DNA of 64,000 nt from Oleispira sp963851095. Its GTDB lineage: Bacteria; Pseudomonadota; Gammaproteobacteria; Pseudomonadales; Oceanobacteraceae. The translations under genes were made by a program, and so were the position numbers. Every line of letters starts with the position of its first letter. The first letter of the stretch is position 1. The stretch covers positions 1-64,000 of the forward strand of contig CAWKOX010000008.1 in assembly GCA_963851095.1 (NCBI GenBank). The letters run 5' to 3'. The notes under the pieces were generated by a model that was not told the DNA's origin, made no database searches, and saw nothing but the letters and a program-made list of their open reading frames with translations. Below, in pieces: positions 33,486-41,991 of this stretch.

Positions 33486-35846
33486 ATGTTCCATCGCTGC
33501 ATTCTTCTATTAATAGCATTAATTATTAGTTTCCCTTCTTTTGCTCGCCAATCATGTGAGTGGCCTTTTCGTACTCAAATCGATGTTCAAGAAAACTCAG
33601 TTTCAGGCAGTCAATTACAAAGCTATCAAGTTCAGTTTGAGATAGATGCATCAACGTTAAGCTCTGATTACGACTGGAGCAGTAATGGCCAAGATTTATA
33701 CATTTACGATACCGATGATCAAACTCAATTAGAGTTCTGGGTTGATAGTTGGGACCAAACGAATGAGCAAGCAACTCTGTGGGTGCGTTTTCCGACCCTA
33801 GATCGCGGCCAAATTCGTACCATATTTTTTTATTATGGTAATAAAAATGCCCCTGCCGCTGGTGATGTTCCGTTTACCTTCGATTACCCCGGAATCAAAT
33901 TTCATACTCGCTATTCAACGGTTAATCCATCCAATTTAAATCAAGCACGTAATGCTTTTAACGCATCTAATGATCGTAATGCCAATTATGGCTGTGGCTT
34001 TATTACTGATTTTGATGGCATTACCAACCGCTCTCAATTTGGCAATAGCAATAGCAATTTCGGCGCATTTTCTGAAAGCTATTTTTTAGTTCAGCCAGGC
34101 GAAACAGGCCAATGGGGGTTTCGTTACGGTGCTGACTTTGGCCGCGGTGGTGCGTTGTATATTAATGGCCAACAGTTAGAGCAGCAGTGGAGGGATAACT
34201 TATGGTGGGCTAATAGCTGGAATAATGCGAACCAGATTCTTCAAGGAACTGCTACCTTTTCAAGCAGTGGCTACCAAAAACTTGAGGTGCTCGGCTTTGA
34301 AGACTGCTGCGATGGCGGGATTACGGTTCAGTTTAAGAAACCAGGTGGTAATTGGACAACCTTCTCTACCGATAAAATTGATATACGCTCACGCGCCTGC
34401 CCTGTAGAAGAGGAGCCAACCTTCGAGTCAATTAGTCATGATGTTTGCCGAATAGATCTGGGGTTTGATAGCAGCTTAAGCTACCCCAATGGCTGGGTGA
34501 TTGATGACTCACGCCCAGTAACCTTTGCCATTGAAAATCTCAGCACAACTCATTCTAGTTTGCCTCAAACCCGTGTTGCCATTACGCTTTCTGCTGGTTT
34601 AAGCCTCAGTAGCTCAAGTGGCAATAATTGGACCTGTACGTCTGATTCCGGCAGCCCTTCTACAAACGTAGAGTGCCTATATGGATTAGCCATCAGCCCC
34701 AATGGTGCAAGTTCTAATCCTGTTACCCTAAATATTATGGCTGCCGATACCAATACGTCTGCGACCTTCAATGCGACTGTGTTTAGTAAGCAATTTGAAG
34801 AGCAATTTGTAAATAATCAGACTTCCGCAAACTTACCCATTTGGCAATTGGTGAATGATATTAACCCTACCTGCTCAGCACCCAAGCAAGGCGTTTATAC
34901 TGGTGTTTATAATACACAAGGCTATGGGGATAATTATGCCAATAGTGAAGCCGAGTTTGATCAGTGGGAAAATGACTTAGCCATTCGTTCAAAGCTTGAT
35001 GGTAAAACAATCTTAAGCCGTATTAATAACAGCTCGGGCAACCCGTTCAATGTGCGTAATAATGATCGTTATCTGGTCATAATAGAAGGCTATTTATACG
35101 CGCCTGAAGATGGTTTTTATAACTTTGCAGTCGATGGTGATGATGCCGTTGAATTCAAACTAAATGATGTGGTTTATTCTAGCTGGTATGGTGCCCATGG
35201 TGCCCAAAACAGTCCTCGAGACGAGAATTCTGTGGGGCTCGCGGCAGGTTACCATAAGTTAAATTATCGTATGCAAGAGCACCTTGGGGGAGATTCCTTT
35301 TATGCATACTGGCGCCTACCCAATGATACAAGCACTCGAATTATTCCCGCGACCGTGCTTTATCATTGCGCTGGCGACGACGATGTACGTTTAAATATGA
35401 ACATTGATATTCAAGACAACCCTAATACCGCAAGTATCAATGATAAGGCGATTCCTGGTGCGGTATTACGTTATGACGTTGTGGTGACTAACGAAGGGAA
35501 TTTAAGCACGATAGGCAATTCGATGGAACTTGTGCAAACGCTGTCTAATGATGCAAAGTTGTTTGTTAATAATTTATCGGCCGACGGGCCTGTGCTGTTT
35601 AATGACGGTGCGGGGAATAATACCAGTGGTTTAAGCTATAACTTTATTAGCCTTGATAATACGACGGATGATCTTAGCTTTTCGAATGATAATGCCACCA
35701 GCTTTAATTATATTCCCGTGCCCGATAGCGATGGTTACGACAGTGCCGTTACGCATATTAAGCTATTGTTAAATGGCAATATGAAGCCTAAGTACGATCA
35801 AGGCACACCGGAATTTAATATTGTGTATCAGGTGAAGGTTAAGTAG
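33486..35846 (+). CDS. Secreted multidomain protein with DUF2341 and PA14-like domain
   Basis: 786 residues with a signal peptide (MFHRCILLLIALIISFPSFA). Residues about 22-120 resemble DUF2341 (CEWPFRTQIDV ... LWVRFPTLDRGQIRTIFFYYGN). A second segment (about 130-290) has FRYGADFGRGGALYING and CCDGGI, a PA14-like sugar-binding fold. An Ig/DUF11-like region with SGLSLSSSSGNNWTC is near 370. A second PA14-like module (APEDGFYNFAVDGDDAVEFKLNDVV) lies near 540, followed by a DUF11-like tail. It probably acts outside the cell as an adhesin or pilus-associated tip protein (MshQ-like composition). No cell-wall anchor is seen. Confidence 0.65.
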   Translation: MFHRCILLLIALIISFPSFARQSCEWPFRTQIDVQENSVSGSQLQSYQVQFEIDASTLSSDYDWSSNGQDLYIYDTDDQTQLEFWVDSWDQTNEQATLWVRFPTLDRGQIRTIFFYYGNKNAPAAGDVPFTFDYPGIKFHTRYSTVNPSNLNQARNAFNASNDRNANYGCGFITDFDGITNRSQFGNSNSNFGAFSESYFLVQPGETGQWGFRYGADFGRGGALYINGQQLEQQWRDNLWWANSWNNANQILQGTATFSSSGYQKLEVLGFEDCCDGGITVQFKKPGGNWTTFSTDKIDIRSRACPVEEEPTFESISHDVCRIDLGFDSSLSYPNGWVIDDSRPVTFAIENLSTTHSSLPQTRVAITLSAGLSLSSSSGNNWTCTSDSGSPSTNVECLYGLAISPNGASSNPVTLNIMAADTNTSATFNATVFSKQFEEQFVNNQTSANLPIWQLVNDINPTCSAPKQGVYTGVYNTQGYGDNYANSEAEFDQWENDLAIRSKLDGKTILSRINNSSGNPFNVRNNDRYLVIIEGYLYAPEDGFYNFAVDGDDAVEFKLNDVVYSSWYGAHGAQNSPRDENSVGLAAGYHKLNYRMQEHLGGDSFYAYWRLPNDTSTRIIPATVLYHCAGDDDVRLNMNIDIQDNPNTASINDKAIPGAVLRYDVVVTNEGNLSTIGNSMELVQTLSNDAKLFVNNLSADGPVLFNDGAGNNTSGLSYNFISLDNTTDDLSFSNDNATSFNYIPVPDSDGYDSAVTHIKLLLNGNMKPKYDQGTPEFNIVYQVKVK

Positions 35847-35864
35847 CTCTTATTAAGCTACTTA
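35840..35864 (+). terminator. Hairpin overlapping the stop codon of the DUF2341 gene
   Basis: TAAGTAGCT and AGCTACTTA form a 9-bp stem around CTTATTA. The left arm contains the TAG stop (35844-35846). There is no long T-run. Confidence 0.5.
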
Positions 35865-35888
35865 TGTTAGCAAGCTACTTACCTTATT
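35855..35888. repeat. 17-bp tandem duplication after the DUF2341 gene
   Basis: AAGCTACTTATGTTAGC (35855-35871) and AAGCTACTTACCTTATT (35872-35888) are in 17-bp register just downstream of the stop. The same words overlap the right arm of the hairpin there. Confidence 0.6.
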
Positions 35889-35902
35889 AAAAGCTGCTGA
35901 CG

Positions 35903-36523
35903 CTAGGTATTGTTCCACTCACCTACTAACTCGGCTAGCAGATTAGATTGTTTATACAAGGCTTCCAGTTCTTCAGCGCCGCCTTTTGAGCCGCTAAATA
36001 ATGGAATTTTGTATAAACGAGGAATCAATGGATGGGTCGGATTTTCAATCTTATTTCGTTCAATGGTCCAACGTAGATTGTTAGCGACCATGCGATAAAA
36101 CGACAGCTTCGTTTCCAGACTGAACATACTGAAGTCATTAATATCGCTAAAATGCTGAAGGTCGATACTGGCCAATAACGCCGCTTTATTCCCTGTACGG
36201 ATAGACGCAGATCTTGGCTGATCTAATAACATCGACATAACACCAAACACTTCGCCAGCATTAATCTGATTAAGTATATGTTCACCACGCTCATCGTTGA
36301 CATAAACCGAAAGTTCGCCGCGTAAAAGAAAATATAAGCTGCTGGAGTGGTCTCCTTTCTCTAAGATGGTTTCATTCGCTTCTGCTGTCACGATCTGAGC
36401 GATGCTCATCAACATTTCAAACTGCGACTCATCTTTACTAATTAACTCTTTAAAGAAGGTTACGCCGTTTAGAATTCGCTGCAGTGATTCCAGTGGATAT
36501 TCTTCTTTAGTTACGCGATGCAT
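35903..36523 (-). CDS. Cyclic nucleotide-binding domain protein
   Basis: 206 residues. A cNMP-binding beta-roll spans about residues 25-135 with SSLYFLLRGELSVYV, GEVFGVMSMLLDQPRSASIRT (the phosphate-binding cassette, R in place) and a helical end. The C-terminal 60 residues do not show a recognisable helix-turn-helix, so it is probably not a Crp-type DNA-binding regulator. It may be an effector or partner of an unknown process. It is a lone gene converging with the DUF2341 gene, with about 55 bp between them. Confidence 0.8.
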   Translation of the reverse strand: MHRVTKEEYPLESLQRILNGVTFFKELISKDESQFEMLMSIAQIVTAEANETILEKGDHSSSLYFLLRGELSVYVNDERGEHILNQINAGEVFGVMSMLLDQPRSASIRTGNKAALLASIDLQHFSDINDFSMFSLETKLSFYRMVANNLRWTIERNKIENPTHPLIPRLYKIPLFSGSKGGAEELEALYKQSNLLAELVGEWNNT

Positions 36524-36681
36524 GTATCCTGCCTATAATTTGATCATTTCTGAATGGTTTTGAGTATTAATTAAACATTTTTACGACTTAACACTTAAAT
36601 CTCAAGTACTAAATATAGCATGATTTATTATTATTACGTTTCTAACGGCAGACTCTTTTAGAGTATCTGCTATTTTTGTGA

Positions 36682-36715
36682 CTTATTCTTATAAACTTAT
36701 CTCTATAAACTTATC
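36682..36715. repeat. 14-bp tandem repeat downstream of the COG1092-type methyltransferase
   Basis: CTTATTCTTATAAA (36682-36695) and CTTATCTCTATAAA (36696-36709) are in 14-bp register, followed by a partial third unit (CTTATCCC). They lie about 17 bp past the methyltransferase stop, so the stop itself is not included here. Confidence 0.6.
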
Positions 36716-36732
36716 CCTTTCAAGAAAGTATT

Positions 36733-37644
36733 TTATAAATATTGGTACAAATAGACCTTTAGCCCCTTACCTGCTTGTGCTTCTTTAAAAATCGCTGGGT
36801 TCTCTATTTTACCGATCATCTTACAATCAGGACAATGCTCGGCTACCTGCTGTTTTAAAAAGTCATCGTCTAAATCGGGCGAGTTAAGGCATAACATCAA
36901 GAGCCCGCCCGGTTTTACTAGCAGAGGAATTCGGCTAATTATTTTGTAATAATCTCGCTGTATATCAACGCTGCCTTTTTGAAAGCTAGGCGGATCAGAG
37001 ATCAAAATATCATAAGGTCCGTATTTTTTGATCCGGCTCCAAGACTTAAAAATATCAATGCCCTGAAAGATCACCCGGGTCATATCATGATCGTTTAAAC
37101 GATGATTCTCGCGGCCTGTAGATAACGCCCCTTTTGCCATATCGATATTAACGACTCGCTGCGCGCCACCCGCTATGGCCGCAACTGAAAATCCACAGGT
37201 ATAAGAGAATAAGTTTAAAACATTCTTACTTTCACTATTCTCTTTTACCCAAGAGCGGCCATTTGCCATATCTAAAAACAAACCCGTATTTTGCGCTTGG
37301 CCCATACTAATGTGGTATTTAAGACCGTTCTCAACCGCAACCAGTTTGCTTAGTGGTTTACCCTCAAGAAGCTCACCTTTCATTTGCTCAAACGGCCCAC
37401 GTGGGCGACAGCGATATTGAACTTGTAGATTTTCACACTCTGGGAATAAATCAGCCAGCTGTGAGCACAAGGTTTCTAGCCAGTCCCGCTCGACCTCTGC
37501 ATATAAGGTCACGATAATCGCTGGGGCAATCCAATCGATATTGACGTGTTCTAAGCCTGGATAAGCATGACCACGTCCATGAAAAAGTCGCTGAGTTTCG
37601 ATCAGATCAACAGGTTTAGTAATAAAGTCGATAGGACTTATCAT
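36733..37644 (-). CDS. Class I SAM-dependent methyltransferase, COG1092/RlmI-like
   Basis: 303 residues without a PUA domain. Methyltransferase core: VLNLFSYTCGFSVAAIAGGAQRVVNIDMAKGAL (SAM loop, residues about 140-170), then YDILISDPPSFQKGSVDI containing the DPPSFQ catalytic motif, and GGLLMLCLNSPDL. This is the pattern of RlmI-type 23S rRNA cytosine-5 methyltransferases and the uncharacterised SAM-dependent family beside them; whether it methylates rRNA is not shown. It overlaps the upstream PAP2 gene by 4 bp (ATGA), so the two are translationally coupled. Confidence 0.82.
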   Translation of the reverse strand: MISPIDFITKPVDLIETQRLFHGRGHAYPGLEHVNIDWIAPAIIVTLYAEVERDWLETLCSQLADLFPECENLQVQYRCRPRGPFEQMKGELLEGKPLSKLVAVENGLKYHISMGQAQNTGLFLDMANGRSWVKENSESKNVLNLFSYTCGFSVAAIAGGAQRVVNIDMAKGALSTGRENHRLNDHDMTRVIFQGIDIFKSWSRIKKYGPYDILISDPPSFQKGSVDIQRDYYKIISRIPLLVKPGGLLMLCLNSPDLDDDFLKQQVAEHCPDCKMIGKIENPAIFKEAQAGKGLKVYLYQYL

Positions 37645-38348
37645 GAGGCTTTACCTCGATTATCTAGATCAGAGGGTAAAATGCGGCTATGACCTAAGAT
37701 CCAATAGGATAATAAGCGATAACTGAAATAACAGAAGAAGCCAGCAAAAATGAGATCACTTGCGAAGTGACCACCTTGAACTAAACGTCCAAAACTCACT
37801 ACAAAGCCCATAGCTAAACCGGCGTAAAACCAACTACGACGACGAAATAACCACGCTAAGACCATCATATAAAAGCCCATTGCAGCATGACCACTAACAA
37901 ACGATTTATTATTCCCAGGCTGATCTTTGATCATAGCCGCAGGAATGAACGCCGGTATAAAATCTTTATGCCCACCAAATTCTTGCACTGAGCGTGGACG
38001 CGGACGATCCCAATTTTCTTTAACCACCAGATGCACCAATATTCCTGGGCCAATCAATAAGGCTAACGTTAAAAATACCCAAGGTTTACGTTGGTCTGTG
38101 CCTAAACCGAATCGGCCTTTTACAAAGCTTAACCCCGTCATAATCAATAATAGCGGCAATAAGAACTTAGGCGCATGGCGAAATAGCTCATAAACCGAGA
38201 CAACCAGCGCGTTATCTCGGTACACAAAACCCTGCTCTGGGTTATAGAACGCACTACTGATCCAAAGGTCTATTTCTGGCCAGATAAGAAAAATAGCGGC
38301 TAATACGATAAAAATTACGATATCTAACTGTGTCTTCAACCACGCCAT
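37641..38348 (-). CDS. PAP2-family membrane phosphatase
   Basis: 235 residues with about six membrane helices. The three PAP2 motifs are present: KENWDRPRP (about 128), VSGHAAMGF (about 168) and GRLVQGGHFASD (about 205), carrying the catalytic Arg, His and His. Related proteins are lipid phosphatases (undecaprenyl-diphosphate or lipid A 1-phosphatase, LpxE-like) facing the periplasm. The substrate is unknown. It lies upstream of and overlaps the methyltransferase gene. Confidence 0.87.
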   Translation of the reverse strand: MAWLKTQLDIVIFIVLAAIFLIWPEIDLWISSAFYNPEQGFVYRDNALVVSVYELFRHAPKFLLPLLLIMTGLSFVKGRFGLGTDQRKPWVFLTLALLIGPGILVHLVVKENWDRPRPRSVQEFGGHKDFIPAFIPAAMIKDQPGNNKSFVSGHAAMGFYMMVLAWLFRRRSWFYAGLAMGFVVSFGRLVQGGHFASDLIFAGFFCYFSYRLLSYWILGHSRILPSDLDNRGKAS

Positions 38349-38486
38349 AACTCGATTACTGCCTTTATTAATACAAACGATGCATAAGCCGCCATGATGC
38401 TTGAGACCAAGATAAACAGCAATACAGTGGTGGTCAAAAAAGAGTATAATAGGGTCAATTATTTATTCTGTTAGTGGAAATTTCTT

Positions 38487-38933
38487 ATGCGTATATGTGC
38501 TGTTGAATTAAAGGGCGATGACGCCATCTTTTGCATCATGTCTAAAAACATGGGTTTGTTAGATATTCCTGAAGTACGTCAGCGCAAAATCACCATCAGC
38601 AATACGCAAGATACTGATAACATGCGCTGGTTTCAGCGTCAGTTTTTGCAGCTAATGAATGACTACAAGGTCGACAAGGTCGTGATTCGTGAACGCCCAA
38701 TGAAAGGTAAGTTCGCCGGTGGTGCCGTGGGTTTTAAGCTAGAAACCGCCATTCAGCTAATCGAAGGCATTAACGTAGAGATCGTGGCCGGTAGCCGTAT
38801 TAAAGAGCAGCTTAAGCACACGCCAATCTTGATGGATTATAAGCAAACTAAACTGAAGCAATTCCAAGAACCTGCCTTTGTGACCGCTTATGCGTGTTTG
38901 CACATGCAAGGTGGCTTATACGGCGCGGGTTAG
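38487..38933 (+). CDS. DUF3010 family protein
   Basis: 148 residues. It starts MRICAVELKGDDAIFCIM and contains VDKVVIRERPMKGKFAGGAVGFKLETAIQL and an alpha/beta fold reminiscent of RNase H-like Holliday-junction resolvases, with acidic residues at E7 and E72. DUF3010 is frequent in Vibrionales, Alteromonadales and Oceanospirillales and has no assigned function. No signal peptide. It is followed by a strong bidirectional terminator shared with argG. Confidence 0.85.
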   Translation: MRICAVELKGDDAIFCIMSKNMGLLDIPEVRQRKITISNTQDTDNMRWFQRQFLQLMNDYKVDKVVIRERPMKGKFAGGAVGFKLETAIQLIEGINVEIVAGSRIKEQLKHTPILMDYKQTKLKQFQEPAFVTAYACLHMQGGLYGAG

Positions 38934-39020
38934 CCTTTGGCAAGTATAAAGACTAAAGCGGTTCACCACAGAGACACCGAGCCGCTTCGCTTCACCGAGG
39001 AAAGCCAAAAAAGAGGAAAA

Positions 39021-39052
39021 AAAACCGCGTCATATTGCTATGAGGCGGTTTT
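39021..39052. terminator. Bidirectional terminator between the DUF3010 gene and argG
   Basis: AAAACCGC and GCGGTTTT form an 8-bp stem, extended by TCAT/ATGA inside with a short loop. A run of A's precedes it (T-tract for argG on the minus strand) and TTTTA follows it. Confidence 0.85.
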
Positions 39053-39071
39053 ATTTAAAAGCCTTTAAATC

Positions 39072-40295
39072 CTACTTTTCAAGAGGATTGCGGCCTTTCT
39101 TAGCAGCTGTACGAAGACGTAGAGCATTCAATTTAATGAAGCCTGCTGCGTCTTTCTGATCGTAAGCGCCCGCATCGTCTTCAAACGTTGCAATCGCTTC
39201 GTCAAACAAGCTGTCTTCAGACTGACGACCAACAACAATCACGTTGCCTTTATACAGTTTAAGACGCACATCACCGTTTACAACCGTTTGCGTATTATCG
39301 ATTGCAGCCTGAAGCATTTCACGCTCAGGAGACCACCAGTATCCGTTATAGATAAGGTTGGCGTACTTAGGCATCAACTCATCTTTAAGGTGAGCGGCTT
39401 CGCGGTCTAAAGTAATAGACTCAATTGCGCGGTGTGCTTTCAATAACACAGTACCCGCTGGTGTTTCATAACAACCGCGAGCTTTCATGCCTACATAACG
39501 GTTCTCTACGATATCAACACGGCCAATGCCGTTTTCGCCAGCTACCTTGTTTAACTCTTCCATTACTGTCGCAGGCGTCTTATCAACACCATCGATTGCA
39601 ACGACGTCACCATTTTTAAACGTAAGCGTTACATAAGTAGCTTCGTCTGGCGCGTTTTCTGGCGACTTAGTCCACAACCACATATCTTCTTCTGGCTCAC
39701 TCCAAGGATCTTCTAGAATGTCGCCTTCATAAGAAATGTGTAACAAGTTAGCATCCATAGAATAAGGAGACTTCTTGCCTTTTTTCTTTTCAACTTCGAT
39801 GCCGTGCTTATCGCAATACGCCATTAAAGATTCGCGAGACGTTAAGTCCCACTCACGCCATGGCGCGATAACCTGAACGCCAGGCTTAAGTGCATAAGCA
39901 CCTAGCTCGAAACGTACTTGGTCGTTACCTTTACCGGTAGCGCCGTGAGAAATAGCATCTGCGCCGGTTTCGTTAGCGATTTCGATCAAACGCTTAGCGA
40001 TCAATGGACGAGCAATTGACGTACCTAGAAGATATTCACCTTCATAAATCGTATTCGCACGGAACATTGGGAAAACGAAGTCACGTGCATATTCTTCACG
40101 CAAATCATCTATATAAATTTCTTTGATACCTAACGCTTCCGCTTTCGCACGCGCTGGTTCAACTTCTTCGCCCTGACCAAGGTCAGCAGTGAAGGTTACA
40201 ACTTCGCAGTTATATTCTTCTTGAAGCCATTTAACAATTACCGACGTATCCAGACCACCGGAGTACGCCAACACCACTTTTTTGATGTCAGACAT
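39072..40295 (-). CDS. argG: Argininosuccinate synthase
   Basis: 407 residues. It ligates citrulline and aspartate using ATP in arginine synthesis. The PP-loop AYSGGLDTS is at residues 9-17, followed by FTADLGQGEE, ATGKGNDQVRFE, SPYSMDANLLHISYEG, and GYWWSPERE near the end. Start chosen at the ATG before SDIKKVVLAYSGG because a GAGAG lies 8 nt upstream; earlier in-frame starts add residues not usual for the family. It is divergent from queC, with a 200-bp gap that shows two TATAAT-like boxes (40436 and 40453) but no clear ArgR operator. Confidence 0.95.
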   Translation of the reverse strand: MSDIKKVVLAYSGGLDTSVIVKWLQEEYNCEVVTFTADLGQGEEVEPARAKAEALGIKEIYIDDLREEYARDFVFPMFRANTIYEGEYLLGTSIARPLIAKRLIEIANETGADAISHGATGKGNDQVRFELGAYALKPGVQVIAPWREWDLTSRESLMAYCDKHGIEVEKKKGKKSPYSMDANLLHISYEGDILEDPWSEPEEDMWLWTKSPENAPDEATYVTLTFKNGDVVAIDGVDKTPATVMEELNKVAGENGIGRVDIVENRYVGMKARGCYETPAGTVLLKAHRAIESITLDREAAHLKDELMPKYANLIYNGYWWSPEREMLQAAIDNTQTVVNGDVRLKLYKGNVIVVGRQSEDSLFDEAIATFEDDAGAYDQKDAAGFIKLNALRLRTAAKKGRNPLEK

Positions 40296-40502
40296 ATGCA
40301 TGCTCTCGCTATTACAACTCATATTGAGTTGGGGATTGAATTTGGGAGTATGAAATACTAAATTTTAGGGCGCGAATTCTACTATAAATAGCCGATAGAC
40401 GCTAGACACGGGGCGAAAAGCAATCCGTGGTGCTGTATAATACGGTTTACTATATAATGCACCCAAATATTTAACCAACAAGTCAAGAATTCGAGATTTA
40501 TT

Positions 40503-41207
40503 ATGCCTGCCAGCCAGCCTTCAACATCCTCAGAGCAATCAAGTTCCGCATTACCGAAAGCCGTTGTGATTTATTCAGGTGGTATGGATTCTTATACCAT
40601 TTTAAATAAAGCTAAAGCTGAAGGGTTTGATCTATTTGCACTGACGTTTGATTATGGCCAAAAGCACGACAAAGAAATTGAGTTCGCAAGCAATGCCTGC
40701 AAAGCGCTCGGCATCAATCATAAAATCATCGACATCACAGCCATTAACCAGCTGCTGCAAAGTTCATCACTGACTTCAAGCATTGAAATTCCTGAAGGGC
40801 ATTATGAATCAGCTAATATGAAATCGACAGTGGTACCTAACCGCAACATGATTTTATTATCGCTGGCGATTGGCTATGCCGTAGATATTGGCGCCAATAA
40901 AGTATTTTACGGCGCTCATTCTGGTGACCACGCAATTTACCCAGACTGTCGCCCTGACTTTGTGCACGCAATGAACAAGGTAGCCAAATTGGCAAACTAC
41001 GAGCCTGTTGATATTGTTACGCCCTATTTAAATACCGACAAATCAGAAATTTTGGCCGATGGTTTAAAAATGGGTTTAGATTATGGCAAAACGTGGACTT
41101 GTTACAACGGCCGTGAAAAAGCCTGCGGAAAATGTGGTTCTTGTGTTGAGCGCTTAGAAGCGTTTGAGTTAAATAAAGCTACAGACCCGCTTGCTTACGA
41201 AGTTTAA
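40503..41207 (+). CDS. queC: 7-cyano-7-deazaguanine synthase QueC
   Basis: 234 residues. It converts 7-carboxy-7-deazaguanine to preQ0 with ATP and ammonia, a step to queuosine in tRNA. PP-loop SGGMDSYT (residues 25-32), TFDYGQKHDKEI, STVVPNRNMILLSLA, YGAHSGDHAIYPDCRP, and the zinc site C-GKCGSC near 215. The first ~20 residues (Ser/Gln-rich) are a non-conserved extension, so a later start is possible. It is coupled to queE: the stop and next start overlap as TAATG. Confidence 0.93.
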   Translation: MPASQPSTSSEQSSSALPKAVVIYSGGMDSYTILNKAKAEGFDLFALTFDYGQKHDKEIEFASNACKALGINHKIIDITAINQLLQSSSLTSSIEIPEGHYESANMKSTVVPNRNMILLSLAIGYAVDIGANKVFYGAHSGDHAIYPDCRPDFVHAMNKVAKLANYEPVDIVTPYLNTDKSEILADGLKMGLDYGKTWTCYNGREKACGKCGSCVERLEAFELNKATDPLAYEV

Positions 41208-41923
41208 TGGCCATACCAATGACTCAGACAAAAACGTATCGCGTAAAAGAGATTTTTTATACTCTACAAGGAGAAGGTGCTCAAGCAGGCCGTCCTTCTG
41301 TGTTCTGCCGCTTTAGCAAATGCAATTTGTGGAACGGTAAAGAAGAGTCTCGTGCGCAATCCGTTTGTGATTTTTGCGATACCGATTTTGTCGGCACCGA
41401 CGGTGAAAATGGCGGAATTTATACCGCCGCCGAATTGGTTAAGTTAATTGCTTCTTTGTGGCCTGGTAAGCCAACGCCAAGCTCAAAAGCCACCAACCAA
41501 GGTATACCGTATATTGTATGCACGGGGGGAGAGCCTTTATTGCAACTGGATGAACCCCTTATTGAAACCATGCACGACTATGGTTTTGAAGTGGCGGTAG
41601 AAACCAACGGTACGTTACCGGCACCAGAAGGTCTTGATTGGATTTGCTTAAGCCCAAAAGCCGATGCTGAGCTGGTATTAATTGAGTGCGATGAATTGAA
41701 ACTGGTTTATCCGCAGCCGCTTGCCATGCCCGAATCGTTTGATTACATTCAAGCCACTCACCGCTACTTGCAACCCATGGCAGATGCGTCTTTAGACTAT
41801 ATTGTCTCTGATGCCCATGAAGGTTTATCGCAAAGCAATACCCAAAAAACAACACTCTATTGCCTTAAGCATCCGCAGTGGAAGCTCAGTCTTCAGACTC
41901 ACAAGATGCTAGGCATTGAATAG
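41207..41923 (+). CDS. queE: 7-carboxy-7-deazaguanine synthase QueE
   Basis: 238 residues (about 234 if it starts at the ATG at 41219). A radical-SAM enzyme that contracts the ring of 6-carboxytetrahydropterin. Signature cysteines lie in CRFSKCNLW and CDFCDTDF, the long-spaced cluster motif of the gammaproteobacterial type; the first part reads YRVKEIFYTLQGEGAQAGRPSVF, and VCTGGEPLL and VETNGTLP follow. It overlaps queC by one base. QueD is not in the window. The last codons (ATT GAA TAG) are repeated downstream. Confidence 0.92.
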   Translation: MAIPMTQTKTYRVKEIFYTLQGEGAQAGRPSVFCRFSKCNLWNGKEESRAQSVCDFCDTDFVGTDGENGGIYTAAELVKLIASLWPGKPTPSSKATNQGIPYIVCTGGEPLLQLDEPLIETMHDYGFEVAVETNGTLPAPEGLDWICLSPKADAELVLIECDELKLVYPQPLAMPESFDYIQATHRYLQPMADASLDYIVSDAHEGLSQSNTQKTTLYCLKHPQWKLSLQTHKMLGIE

Positions 41924-41977
41924 TTAGTTATTGAATAGCTAAGCCGTTAGCCATTGAATCGTTAGTCATTGAACAGC
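41912..41977. repeat. Tandem repeat at the queE 3' end, includes the stop codon
   Basis: ATTGAA recurs at 41915, 41930, 41953 and 41968, each time within a longer GTTAGYCATTGAAT-like unit of about 15 bp (offsets 15, 23 and 15). The first copy is the last codons of queE, so Ile-Glu-stop is reiterated in the 3' region before the next gene. Confidence 0.75.
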
Positions 41978-41991
41978 CAGGCCAGATTAAA

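Noticed and set aside
38962..39004. CACAGAGACACCGAG-type sequence as an RNA gene
   Set aside because: It resembles a dispersed short motif seen in many bacteria but shows no stable fold on its own here; only the terminator after it is supported.
40340..40502. preQ1 riboswitch upstream of queC
   Set aside because: No compact stem-loop with an A-rich tail pairing back to it is visible; only two TATAAT-like boxes are seen.
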